Assembly (NCBI GenBank): GCA_964648335.1
Contig: CAZYLZ010000001.1
Span: forward strand, 1-64,000
DNA length: 64,000 nt
Origin: CAZYLZ01 sp964648335
GTDB taxonomy: Bacteria; Patescibacteriota; Minisyncoccia; Phycocordibacterales; UBA2100
Direction: 5' to 3'
The first letter of the stretch is position 1, and every line of letters starts with the position of its first letter. Positions 24,543-33,255 of this stretch are shown piece after piece. Under the pieces are notes generated by a model. The model was not told the origin of the DNA. It did no database searches and saw only the letters and a list, made by a program, of their open reading frames with translations. A program made the position numbers and the translations under genes.

Positions 24543-25019
24543 CTATTTGAGCGGAATCGGCGTCTTGCTCGACACCGGCACCGCCGTCACGCTGTTCTTC
24601 GGACTGCCATCGATCAGCCGGTCCGAGTACACCAGGTACACAAGCACCTGCCGCTTCGGATCGACCATGCGCACGACGCGCACATGCTTAAAGAGGATCG
24701 AAGCTTTCTCGCTGAAGACCTCTTCCTTGAGACCGATAGGCCCCTTGAAGCCGATCTCAGAACCGACCTGCCGGCAGGCGACCGACGAGTCCGACTTGTC
24801 CTGAGCGATACCGAGGCTGCCGCCGATGCCGCCTGTCTTTGCACGCGACAAATAGCAGCTGACGCCGGTGACAATCGGATCGTCGAACACTTCAACGACG
24901 ATTTGGTCGTTACTGCCGAGCAGTCGGAATGTCGAACTGACATGGCCGATGTCTTCGGCACGTACGCTTGTTCCACAGAAGAGGATCGCGAGGCTCGTCA
25001 CTGCACTGATCAGACGCAT
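24543..25019 (-). CDS. creA: CreA family periplasmic/secreted protein
   Basis: 158 residues: signal peptide (about 1-21), then the CreA domain with IVVEVFDDPIVTGVSCYLSR, AKTGGIGGSLGIAQDKSDSS, VVRMVDPKRQVLVYLVYSD and LIDGSPKNSVTAVPV. The match to the proteobacterial CreA pattern runs end to end. Function in E. coli is undefined. GGAG before ATG 25019 and a TTGTCA-16 bp-TATTGT promoter give it a conventional unit. Its family is best known from Proteobacteria, suggesting transfer. Confidence 0.9.
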   Translation of the reverse strand: MRLISAVTSLAILFCGTSVRAEDIGHVSSTFRLLGSNDQIVVEVFDDPIVTGVSCYLSRAKTGGIGGSLGIAQDKSDSSVACRQVGSEIGFKGPIGLKEEVFSEKASILFKHVRVVRMVDPKRQVLVYLVYSDRLIDGSPKNSVTAVPVSSKTPIPLK

Positions 25020-25109
25020 GTGGATGTTCTCCGCGTTGTTGAAACCGAGCGCACAATACCACAAAATATTTATCTGACAATGTGCACGTCAGCGGACGAT
25101 AGTCCTTGC

Positions 25110-25115
25110 TATACT
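25110..25115 (+). promoter_or_regulatory. -10 box of TrpC-like gene
   Basis: TGCTATACT, exactly 6 nt before ATG 25122; extended -10. Confidence 0.6.
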
Positions 25116-25121
25116 CGCTCC

Positions 25122-25670
25122 ATGTCACGTGCATATCAGATAATCGCCGAAGTAAAGACGCAGTCACCCTTTGGATGGAAGTCTGCAAAGACGTGGGACG
25201 AGCTTTTTGCGCTAGCAAACTCCGTAGGCGACATCATCTCTATACATACCGATCCACGCTGGGGCGGCAGCATGGAAGCCATATCACGCGCACGCGCGCT
25301 TACAAAGAAACCCATCCTCGCCAAGGGCATACACGCAACCGACGCCGAGATCACCGAGGCTATCGAGCGGGGAGCGAACTACGTGCTCGTGGTAGGCCGC
25401 ATCCCGCTCGTGCATCTCGACGTTTGCCTTATCGAGCCCAACACACTTGCCGAGCTTGGCGATATTCCGAACACGCTCAAAGCGGTCTGGAACAGCCGAG
25501 ATTTGTCTGACGGCGGATTTAAGTCCGAGACGTTTGCGAGGGCTCGCGAGGCTTTTTTGGGGTGGTTGTGCCAGGCAAGTAATATCCGCACAGTCGCAGA
25601 TGTCGAACGGGGAGCCGATGCGGTCTTGGTCGGCACGCATCTCGAAGAATTTGCGGCGTCGCTCGCGTAA
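25122..25670 (+). CDS. short TrpC-like (beta/alpha)8 barrel protein
   Basis: 182 residues resembling indole-3-glycerol phosphate synthase: IIAEVKTQSPFGW at the start (catalytic-Lys strand), SIHTDPRWGGSMEAI, KPILAKGIHATDAEI, and a closing RGADAVLVGTHLEEF phosphate-binding end. Normal TrpC has about 250 residues, so several barrel elements are reduced. No other trp gene is nearby. It may be a repurposed or degenerate enzyme. Confidence 0.8.
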   Translation: MSRAYQIIAEVKTQSPFGWKSAKTWDELFALANSVGDIISIHTDPRWGGSMEAISRARALTKKPILAKGIHATDAEITEAIERGANYVLVVGRIPLVHLDVCLIEPNTLAELGDIPNTLKAVWNSRDLSDGGFKSETFARAREAFLGWLCQASNIRTVADVERGADAVLVGTHLEEFAASLA

Positions 25671-25748
25671 AAACCGCTGGCGACGTCTATTCATCTGGAT
25701 CCCACGATTTCTCGTTTATGATGCTTCCATGATCCTAGCCATTCATCT

Positions 25749-26566
25749 ATGCAAAAAATAGTTCCACACCTCTGGTTCGACACACAGGCAAAAGAGGCGA
25801 CGGCGTTTTACGCTACGCTCTTTGTCGACTCGGGCGTCACGAACATAACTACCATCAAAGATACACCGTCGGGCGATTGCGATATGGTTACATTTTCTAT
25901 GGCAGGACAGAAGTTTATGGCGATAAGCGCCGGCCCGTACTTTACGCTTAATCCGGCGATATCGCTGTTCGTTGTTTTTAAAGACGAGGCGGAAATAACA
26001 GCTGTGTGGGAAAAACTCGCCGAGGGAGGCAAGATTCTTATGCCGTTCAACACCTATCCGTGGGCGCAAAAATACGGCTGGCTCCAAGACAAATATGGCC
26101 TCTCGTGGCAGCTCTCGATGAGCGAGCACCACGACGTCGCGCAAAAAATCACCCCGATGCTCATGTTTACCCAAGATAAGTCGGGCAAGGCGAAAGAGGC
26201 AATCGAGGCATATACGACAATCTTTCCCGATTCGAAAGTCGACATGATGGTGCCGTATGCGGCAGGCGAGGGCGACACAGAAGGTTTCATCAAGCATGCG
26301 CGCTTCTCTTTGGGCGGGCAGGGATTTATGGCCATGGACAGCTCGGGCCCGCATCAGTTCACCTTTAACGAATCTATCTCGTTAGTAGTTAACTGCGACA
26401 CGCAGGCCGAGATCGACTACTTTTGGGAAAAGCTCTCGGCGGTGCCCGAGGCCGAGCAGTGCGGTTGGCTCAAGGATGCCTACGGCGTCTCGTGGCAAAT
26501 AGTGCCAAGCACTATGGATGAGATGATGACGAAGGGTACAGCAGAACAGCGGGCTCGCGTGACGCA
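25749..26566 (+). CDS. PhnB-like VOC protein, 3' end lost in assembly gap
   Basis: At least 272 residues before the gap: two tandem VOC-like (3-demethylubiquinone methyltransferase-like) repeats. The first (about 1-135) begins MQKIVPHLWFDTQAKEATAFY, and the second (about 136-270) begins KITPMLMFTQDK. Each ends with a YGLSWQL or YGVSWQI block. The family has no firm function. The true stop is unknown; TAG right after the gap (26670) is in a frame that cannot be trusted. Confidence 0.88.
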
Positions 26567-26666
26567 NNNNNNNNNNNNNNNNNNNNNNNNNNNNNNNNNN
26601 NNNNNNNNNNNNNNNNNNNNNNNNNNNNNNNNNNNNNNNNNNNNNNNNNNNNNNNNNNNNNNNNNN
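26567..26666. other. 100-N assembly gap
   Basis: Exactly 100 N inside the 3' end of the PhnB-like gene. The flanks share no visible overlap, unlike the gap at 22572. Confidence 0.99.
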
Positions 26667-26676
26667 CTCTAGTACC

Positions 26677-26704
26677 AAACCGTCTCTGTGATCAGAGACG
26701 GTTT
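26677..26704 (+). terminator. terminator after PhnB-like gene
   Basis: 12-bp stem AAACCGTCTCTG/CAGAGACGGTTT, 4-nt loop, followed by CTTCTT. Confidence 0.85.
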
Positions 26705-26787
26705 CTTCTTGTATCAAACGATATGAGCGAGCGGTCTGCACTGGCGCGCGGCATCTCAATGGGCGCCGTTCGTTTCGACACCAAATA

Positions 26788-26815
26788 TTGACAATCGGTT
26801 ACAAGATGGTATCAT
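26788..26815 (+). promoter_or_regulatory. conventional promoter of gene 26867
   Basis: TTGACA, 16-bp spacer, TATCAT; leader of about 45 nt with a GGGAG Shine-Dalgarno. Confidence 0.7.
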
Positions 26816-26866
26816 AATCATCAGCTAACCGCCTTTCACCGTTAACAAACAAGGGAGTACATCGAC

Positions 26867-27349
26867 ATGACTCTTCAGTCGGATGAAGCGTCTCGCACTG
26901 CGTACGTCAATGAAATGATGCGGCAGAGATCGACCCCGGAAGAACTTTCGACTTACGATTCTCTTACGGTCGGAGGCTCTCGCTTCATGGGTGCTTCGCG
27001 AAGCCTCGGCGACCCTAATGATCGTTACATCGACGTATGGGCGACCAACGGTCGGCGCGGTCATTTTCCGTCAAATCTCTTTGCTGTCGCAAAGGTGTTG
27101 GGCGCACGGGAAGGATTTCTCGACATCGTCGGCGAACGAATCGTCCTGCCCGACGTTGCGGCGTGGTCACGTGTATCGATACTGTTGGGAAAGACCATTG
27201 TCATGACATGGGAAGACGACCTCGAATGTCGTCTCTACCCGCTCTACACGGTGCATCCCGACGGAACTGTCGAATACATGGTCGGTCCGCAATCTGCAGA
27301 TGGACGCCGGCTGGTCATGACCGATGAGTTCTTGGAACATCCGTCGTAA
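26867..27349 (+). CDS. hypothetical protein
   Basis: 160 residues, soluble, alpha/beta, with no motif recognised. AAGGGAG precedes the ATG by about 9 bases. Single-gene unit between a consensus-like promoter and a perfect terminator. It belongs to the conventional-signal gene set. Confidence 0.72.
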   Translation: MTLQSDEASRTAYVNEMMRQRSTPEELSTYDSLTVGGSRFMGASRSLGDPNDRYIDVWATNGRRGHFPSNLFAVAKVLGAREGFLDIVGERIVLPDVAAWSRVSILLGKTIVMTWEDDLECRLYPLYTVHPDGTVEYMVGPQSADGRRLVMTDEFLEHPS

Positions 27350-27383
27350 ATCGGTCCCGCATAACGACACGGGTATCTATCAT

Positions 27384-27417
27384 GCCCCGCAACACCGTTG
27401 GTGTTGCGGGGCTTTTT
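27384..27417 (+). terminator. terminator after gene 26867
   Basis: Perfect 13-bp stem (GCCCCGCAACACC) with a 3-nt loop and TTTTT. Confidence 0.93.
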
Positions 27418-27500
27418 CATGAATGTCGCATGTCACCGTCGTTCATCTTTTCCGTCTACACTACATGTACGTCGTCGTTTTGATAGATTAAGATACAGCA

Positions 27501-28706
27501 ATGCAAAAACAATTTCTCACCATCGTAACCGCGGTCGTCATGCTCGCACCGACGCTCACGAGCGCCGCAACGTGGTCGTCACCGTTCGAGATATCGGGCT
27601 GGATCCCGTATTGGCGCTCTGCTACCGGTACTGCCGAAGCAGTGGCGCACATCGACGTCTTTAAAGAGCTCAATCCGTTCGTCTACACGCTCAAAAAAGA
27701 CGGCACGCTCGTCGACAACGGGAAGCTGCAGGAAGAGCCATGGGTCTCTCTTAGAAAGATGGCGAAAGAAAAACATATCCGCTTCATACCGACCATCATG
27801 TCGGGCGATGGCGATACTATTCACGCGCTCCTGAGCAATACCAAAGCGCGGCAGAGGTTCGAGGACGCGATTGCCAAAGAAGTGAAGGACAAGGGCTACG
27901 ACGGCATCGATATCGATTTCGAGGCAAAGCACGCCGAGACCAAGCCGTACTTCTCGACCTTCCTCAAGGGCCTCTACCAACGCCTCGGGACCAAGTGGCT
28001 GCAGTGCACGATCGAATCGCGAACCCCACTCGACTCGCGCTACGAAGGCACGCCGCCTGCCGATGCTACGCAATACGCAAACGACTACGTCGCGATAAAC
28101 AAGTACTGCGACCGCGTACGCATTATGGCGTACGACCAGCAGACAATCGACGTAAAGCTCAACAAGGATGCGATGGGCAATCCGTACATCCCGGTCGCCG
28201 ATCCGCGCTGGGTCGAGAAGGTGGTCGTGCTCGCGTCAAAGTCCATCGCAAAAAGCAAGATCGTCATCGGCGTGCCGACGTACGGGTACGAGTATCTCGT
28301 GACGCCACTCACCCAAGGCTATCGGTACGACCGCCTCTGGGCCTTCAATCCGCAGTACGGCATCACGACCGGGCTACAATACAACACGCCACCTAATCGC
28401 AACTCGGCAGGTGAACTCAGTGTGCAGTACTTCCCGTACACCAATGCGACTACCTCGGCACAAGCGCTCAACGTCGGACCCGAAATACCAATTAGCACCG
28501 AAGTGATGCCGATGACCGTCACCACGACCGGCATGCCACCGGCTACCAAGATGCCGTTCAATATTTTGTGGTGGAGCGATGGGCAAGCGATAGCACAGAA
28601 GGTGCTCTTGGCCAAAAAGCTCGGTGTACGCGGCGTTGCTATCTTCAAGATCGACGGAGGCGGAGACCCTGCAATGTGGCCGCTTCTCACGGCCTTGAGT
28701 AGGTAA
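27501..28706 (+). CDS. secreted glycoside hydrolase family 18 protein
   Basis: 401 residues: signal peptide (about 1-23), then a GH18 barrel. The catalytic motif DGIDIDFE at 134-141 has D137, D139 and acid/base E141. RIMAYDQQ near residue 207 and the WWSDG barrel end also fit. Chitinase-like or peptidoglycan N-acetylglucosaminidase activity is expected on extracellular GlcNAc polymers. No LysM or SLH module is attached. TAAGAT lies exactly 6 nt upstream. Confidence 0.92.
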   Translation: MQKQFLTIVTAVVMLAPTLTSAATWSSPFEISGWIPYWRSATGTAEAVAHIDVFKELNPFVYTLKKDGTLVDNGKLQEEPWVSLRKMAKEKHIRFIPTIMSGDGDTIHALLSNTKARQRFEDAIAKEVKDKGYDGIDIDFEAKHAETKPYFSTFLKGLYQRLGTKWLQCTIESRTPLDSRYEGTPPADATQYANDYVAINKYCDRVRIMAYDQQTIDVKLNKDAMGNPYIPVADPRWVEKVVVLASKSIAKSKIVIGVPTYGYEYLVTPLTQGYRYDRLWAFNPQYGITTGLQYNTPPNRNSAGELSVQYFPYTNATTSAQALNVGPEIPISTEVMPMTVTTTGMPPATKMPFNILWWSDGQAIAQKVLLAKKLGVRGVAIFKIDGGGDPAMWPLLTALSR

Positions 28707-28785
28707 CGCGACTTGAGTCTTTAGCCCCTTGCACAACTTTTTTTGCCCTCTATAACTAAGAGAGCACAGCACAGGAGGAGAGTTG

Positions 28786-29418
28786 ATGAAGGTAGTACAT
28801 TTTGCGCGACACGGCGAGACCGACGGAAACACCGGCGAATTCCAACAGGGCCCGATGACGCCGCTCAACGCGACGGGTCGCCTGCAAGCAGGGCTTTTGG
28901 CCGTGCGGTGCGCGACTATGTCGTTTGAAGTGATTGTTTCGAGCACGTATGCCCGAGCACGAGAAACGACCGGGTTTGTCCGCGAGCTGAATCCTAAGCC
29001 CGTCGTATATTCTGATCTATTTGTCGAGCGCCGCCGGCCGACCTCGAACATCGGCATGCGCAAATCGCATCCCGACGCGCGCGCCTTCGAGACGTTCCTT
29101 AAAGAGCATTTCGGAAAGCCGAACATGCGTCTCGCAGACGAAGAGAACTTCGAGGATCTGAAGGCACGAGCCCTTGAGTGCCTGGCGTTTCTAGAAGCGC
29201 GGCCCGAAGGAGAGATTCTGGTCGTTGGCCACGGGCTCTTTATGCGGATGATCTTGGGGATCGCCGTGTTCGGTCGGGAACTTTCGGGGCACGAGGCAAA
29301 CGCATTCTGCCGAGCGTTTCGTACCATAAACACCGGCATCACGACCCTCGTGCACGACGCGAACTATCCGTTCCCGTGGAAGATTCTTACATGGAACGAC
29401 CATTCGCACGTGCGATAA
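28786..29418 (+). CDS. histidine phosphatase family protein
   Basis: 210 residues of the phosphoglycerate mutase-like fold. ARHGETDGN carries R8 and phosphoacceptor H9, SSTYARARET the second Arg, and VVGHGLFMRM the second His. ATG 28786 is set by AGGAGGAGAG a few bases upstream. Substrate cannot be told; small phosphorylated metabolites or proteins are options. Confidence 0.92.
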   Translation: MKVVHFARHGETDGNTGEFQQGPMTPLNATGRLQAGLLAVRCATMSFEVIVSSTYARARETTGFVRELNPKPVVYSDLFVERRRPTSNIGMRKSHPDARAFETFLKEHFGKPNMRLADEENFEDLKARALECLAFLEARPEGEILVVGHGLFMRMILGIAVFGRELSGHEANAFCRAFRTINTGITTLVHDANYPFPWKILTWNDHSHVR

Positions 29419-29421
29419 GAA

Positions 29422-29447
29422 AACGCCCCAGAGCAATCTGGGGCGTT
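29422..29447. terminator. bidirectional terminator
   Basis: Perfect 11-bp stem AACGCCCCAGA/TCTGGGGCGTT between convergent genes. Confidence 0.85.
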
Positions 29448-29452
29448 GTTGT

Positions 29453-30625
29453 CTAGAGATCACGCAGGTGGTAGTCCGCGCGGATCATGCGGGCCAGAGC
29501 GGCATCGCGGGGTATCCCCGAGACCGATTCGAGCACTTGCTCGAGTCCATCGTCGCGGATAGCATCGACGATCCGTCGTGCTGCCGCATCGCGAGCGTAG
29601 TCGAAGTGAAGTGCCGCCGTAATGCCGCTTACGAGAAACGCAGGCGTCGTGTGCTGCTCGATTGCAAACTGCGCAGGACGGACGAGCCGGTCACGCGCTC
29701 CGAGCTTACGCTCGGGATCGCGTGCGACACGGACGACCTCGTCGCGCAGGTAGCGGTTCTTGAAGCGATCGACGACCTTGCACGCGTACGAATCTTGCGC
29801 GCTCTTCGTGATCGACAAGTGCCTGCGGACGATGACGTCGGATACTTCTTCGAGTGCACCGTGCAAGAGAGCGAGGATATTTTTGTCTTCCATCGCTTCG
29901 TGCACATATTCGCACCCCACCAAATAGCCGTAGTACCCGACGATGGCATGCGCCATGTTTAAGGTACAGAGCTTCTGCTCGAGGGTCGCATCGAGGTCAT
30001 ACGTGACTTCCATACCGCGTATCGGGGGAGCAGGCTCTTTGAGGGCCGATCCGTCGATTGCCAGTTGGAAGTAGTCTTCGACGCAGACCGAAAGCGGATC
30101 GGTGCTGTCGTCGTCAGAAGACATGTTCGGCACGATGCGATCGACGACACAGTCGGGAAAGCTTACGTGCGCAAAGATACGACCGCGTTCTTCCTCACTA
30201 ACCCGTGTGCCGATGGCCTGCTTGAGATAGCTCGTGTTGTCCTGGACGTTCTCGCAAGCGACGACCGTTAGATGCACGGACTCTCTCGGACGCACCAGGG
30301 TTCGCGCCGCGAGGCCTCGTGCAAGTACCGGAGCGATTGCGCTAAGCGCGTTCTTTCCGACCGCGGTCATCACGATGTCTGCCGCAACAATCGCTTTCAC
30401 GATGGCGTCGGTGTCGCGTACAGAGACTGCACTCACGCCGGTGACGACGTGTTCGTCGCGGCCGCGCTCGGACACGACATACACGGGGTATGCACCCGCT
30501 TGTGCGAGCCGCTTAACGCGATCTTCGTCGACGTCCACGAAGCAGACCGACATGCCCGATTGCGACAGGATAGAGCCTAGGAATCCGCGCCCAATGTTTC
30601 CGGCGCCAAATACGACTGCGTGCAT
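29453..30625 (-). CDS. mtlD: mannitol-1-phosphate 5-dehydrogenase family
   Basis: Interconverts mannitol-1-phosphate and fructose-6-phosphate with NAD. 390 residues: Rossmann start MHAVVFGAGNIGRGFLG, CENVQDN, the FPDCVVDRIVP segment that includes a catalytic-region Asp, and a C-terminal helical domain with KLCTLNMAHAIVGYYGYL. AAGGAG five bases before ATG 30625 fixes the start against a longer in-frame option. No mannitol PTS or transporter gene is nearby, so it may make mannitol as a compatible solute or redox sink. Confidence 0.92.
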   Translation of the reverse strand: MHAVVFGAGNIGRGFLGSILSQSGMSVCFVDVDEDRVKRLAQAGAYPVYVVSERGRDEHVVTGVSAVSVRDTDAIVKAIVAADIVMTAVGKNALSAIAPVLARGLAARTLVRPRESVHLTVVACENVQDNTSYLKQAIGTRVSEEERGRIFAHVSFPDCVVDRIVPNMSSDDDSTDPLSVCVEDYFQLAIDGSALKEPAPPIRGMEVTYDLDATLEQKLCTLNMAHAIVGYYGYLVGCEYVHEAMEDKNILALLHGALEEVSDVIVRRHLSITKSAQDSYACKVVDRFKNRYLRDEVVRVARDPERKLGARDRLVRPAQFAIEQHTTPAFLVSGITAALHFDYARDAAARRIVDAIRDDGLEQVLESVSGIPRDAALARMIRADYHLRDL

Positions 30626-30742
30626 GGGTACTCCTTGTAAAGATCGTTTCGCTTTTTCTACCATACCGTACGGGTCTTTCTTGGCAAGGATGGTCGCCAT
30701 CCTTATCACCATACGGCCCTGTCTTAGAGATGAAGGACCCTC

Positions 30743-30748
30743 TACAAT
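30743..30748 (+). promoter_or_regulatory. -10 box of operon 30755-34840
   Basis: TACAAT, exactly 6 nt before ATG 30755. Confidence 0.5.
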
Positions 30749-30754
30749 AGGGCC

Positions 30755-31165
30755 ATGCGCACCATACAAACCGTCACGTGGGGATTAGCTGTATTGTTCG
30801 GGCTCGTGGTCATTACCGGCGCCATACCGTACTTTAATCCGGGTGGACTGCAGTTCGGCCTCTTTAAGATCGATCCGATCGACAACTTTGTACACATCCT
30901 CACGGCCATATTCGCGGCATTCGCGAGCTGGCACTCAATCCGTCTCTCGACGATCGTGCTCAAGGTCATCTCGGTGATCTATGGTATCGATGCGTTCTGC
31001 GGGCTCGTGCTCTCGCGTGGCTTCTTAGACCTCACTGTTCTAACCCAAGGGTTAGGGTCTCCTGACTTTGGTATCACAAACCTCCTTATAAACGCTCCGC
31101 ACGTGGGTATTGTCGCGGTCGCTGCCTATACCGCGTGGGTAATTGGACGGCCTCGCACGGCATAG
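30755..31165 (+). CDS. four-helix membrane protein, DUF4383-like
   Basis: 136 residues with four hydrophobic helices, LFKIDPIDNFVHILTAIF between helices 1 and 2 (His in helix 2), and NAPHVGIVAVAA in helix 4. The pattern suits DUF4383-type proteins of unknown function. First of four genes spaced 4 bases, 1 base and overlapping by 8 bases. Confidence 0.75.
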   Translation: MRTIQTVTWGLAVLFGLVVITGAIPYFNPGGLQFGLFKIDPIDNFVHILTAIFAAFASWHSIRLSTIVLKVISVIYGIDAFCGLVLSRGFLDLTVLTQGLGSPDFGITNLLINAPHVGIVAVAAYTAWVIGRPRTA

Positions 31166-31169
31166 GGCC

Positions 31170-32261
31170 ATGCTGCACCTGACCCGACTCGTGCGCTCTA
31201 TCCTTTTTCTTCTGGTGCTCTGCATCATCGTGTTTTCCGCTGCAGCAGCGTACGCAGGTATCTGCACGTATCGCTATGCAGAGTCGGCCACTTCGAGTGC
31301 CGTCGTTCCGCAGGGAATCGCATCGACCACGCTTACGATCGCACAACCGCGTCTCGAGGGCCGAACACTGCTAACCATTCCCGAATGGTTCATCGTGTAC
31401 AGTGCCGAGGAATATGCGAACGTCCTCGAGCGTGCACGTCCGAGCACGTTCCCATACTGCCGCTCTATTGCGCAATACTGGACGTATTACCGCAACGTGT
31501 ATGCAGCAGCAAAGGACTATCCGGCAGACCCCGGCGAAGACACCATGCTCACCGTCATCGGCGCGAGCATCTCGATGGAGTACGCATTCAAGGGAATGTA
31601 CGAGGGGACTATCGGCCGTCTCTTTGAGCTCTCGGCCGGAAACGCAACGACGGCCGAAGAGATATACGCTGCGTACGTGGCCCGTGACTACGCGCAGTTT
31701 ATCCATACTGTCCCGTGGTACCGCTACCCCTTCAAGCAAAAGTTCTTCGAGCTCAACGAGCTCTCGCTCGTGGGCCCGAATATGTCGCGCAAGATAGAGC
31801 GCAGGGCAGCGCTCTCGCTCGAGTACGGCGCAAAGGCACTCTATGGTGCAATCATCAAGAAGCTTACGCTTTCGAACTACGTTCCCGACGAGCTGACCAT
31901 GCAAGCTATCATCTCGTCGGGCCAAGGACCGTCCTTGCCGTACTCGATCGCAGAGGAAAAGGGCAGAGAGACTTTGGTAACGGCAGATCGGTACGAGGCA
32001 TTTACCGATTCGGTGCGCTCGCTCGCTACTACCACGACAGTCTTTGCTTCTATTGCGGGGCGCTCGCAAATAGCCGTCTCTGTAGTCGCTCCCCACGACT
32101 CCGTCCCGGGTACTAACGTGCAGCTGGTCATGCGACAGCCTATCCTTACCGAGCCAGGAAAGGACCGCTTCGTCCTCATGGTCCCGGTGACAGGGCTTAT
32201 CTCGTTCGTACGTGAGGTGCAATCGAAAGGCGCCGTGTTCGAGCACGTGTACGACTACTGA
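31170..32261 (+). CDS. membrane-anchored protein of unknown function
   Basis: 363 residues: N-terminal signal anchor (about 7-30), then a soluble domain facing outward. A TIPEWFIVYSAEEYANVL segment (about 71-88) and CRSIAQYWTYYRNVY (about 98-112) look strongly constrained. ATG 31170 follows the upstream stop by 4 bases and fits the anchor better than an upstream TTG. Its position between a small membrane protein and an alpha/beta hydrolase suggests a shared envelope role. Confidence 0.75.
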   Translation: MLHLTRLVRSILFLLVLCIIVFSAAAAYAGICTYRYAESATSSAVVPQGIASTTLTIAQPRLEGRTLLTIPEWFIVYSAEEYANVLERARPSTFPYCRSIAQYWTYYRNVYAAAKDYPADPGEDTMLTVIGASISMEYAFKGMYEGTIGRLFELSAGNATTAEEIYAAYVARDYAQFIHTVPWYRYPFKQKFFELNELSLVGPNMSRKIERRAALSLEYGAKALYGAIIKKLTLSNYVPDELTMQAIISSGQGPSLPYSIAEEKGRETLVTADRYEAFTDSVRSLATTTTVFASIAGRSQIAVSVVAPHDSVPGTNVQLVMRQPILTEPGKDRFVLMVPVTGLISFVREVQSKGAVFEHVYDY

Positions 32262-32262
32262 T

Positions 32263-33255
32263 ATGCGGCGATTCTTTACATATCTGATCCGCGGCTTCCT
32301 TGCTGCAGGTGCGATAGTGCTCGTCGGTATTGTACTAGTTACTGCCTATACGCTTTCGTACGAGAGCAAGAACTCCGCGTCGTCGGCGCCATCGACAGGC
32401 AGGTACGTCGAAGCGGGAGATGTACGCCTTTTTGTGCAAGAAGCAGGTCCCGCACAGGGGCCCGTTGTCCTCTTTATTCATGCAGCAGGAGGGTGGAGCG
32501 AAGTATGGCGTCGTACCATGGACGAGCTCGCAAAACAGGGAATCAGATCCATCGCGGTCGATATCCCGCCGCTCGGCTATTCTGATCGTCCAGAGCTGCC
32601 AGCCTACGACCGCGTGGCGCAAGCGCACCGCCTCTCGAAGCTGCTCGATGCACTGGCGGTTCATGACGTGACGGTAGTCGGACATTCGTTCGGAGCGCGG
32701 ACCGCAGCCGAACTCGCGTTCCATGATTCCGATCGCGTAACGGCATTGGTGCTCGTAGATGCGGCGCTCGCACTCGATTCTGTAGAGACGACATCTGTCG
32801 TGTCGAAGATGCTCTCGATTCGCGCGGTCCGTCTCGTAGTTGCTGCTACTACTCTCAGTAATCCGTTTTTTACTAAGACGCTCCTCGACCTTTTCGTCAA
32901 AGACCCGGCATCAGCCGATGATTATTGGGTGAGCGTCTACCGTACTCCTCTCGATGTGCAGGGGACGGCCAGCGCGGTAGCAGACTGGCTGCCGGAACTT
33001 TTGGCGAGCGCAAGCGACGCGCAAAGCGCTCGCTCGAAATCATACGAAGCACTCCGTATTCCAGCACTGGTGATCTGGGGCGCAGAAGATACGGTTACTC
33101 CGATCGAGCAAGGGCGTCATCTTGCCGGAATCATACAAGGATCGAAATTGGTAGTCTTGCCCGGCGTAGGGCACATGCCACCGATAGAAGATATCGGTCG
33201 CTTCAATGAAGAGTTGTTGGTATTCTTACGAGCAAACGCACCGAAGCATGAATAA
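32263..33255 (+). CDS. membrane-anchored alpha/beta hydrolase
   Basis: 330 residues: N-terminal anchor (about 5-30), then the hydrolase fold. VLFIHAAGGWSEVWR gives the oxyanion region, VVGHSFGARTA the nucleophile elbow Ser, WGAEDTVTP the acid, and GVGHMPPIED the catalytic His. The complete triad indicates an active esterase, lipase or peptidase-like enzyme on the outer membrane face. ATG 32263 starts one base after the upstream stop. Confidence 0.9.
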   Translation: MRRFFTYLIRGFLAAGAIVLVGIVLVTAYTLSYESKNSASSAPSTGRYVEAGDVRLFVQEAGPAQGPVVLFIHAAGGWSEVWRRTMDELAKQGIRSIAVDIPPLGYSDRPELPAYDRVAQAHRLSKLLDALAVHDVTVVGHSFGARTAAELAFHDSDRVTALVLVDAALALDSVETTSVVSKMLSIRAVRLVVAATTLSNPFFTKTLLDLFVKDPASADDYWVSVYRTPLDVQGTASAVADWLPELLASASDAQSARSKSYEALRIPALVIWGAEDTVTPIEQGRHLAGIIQGSKLVVLPGVGHMPPIEDIGRFNEELLVFLRANAPKHE

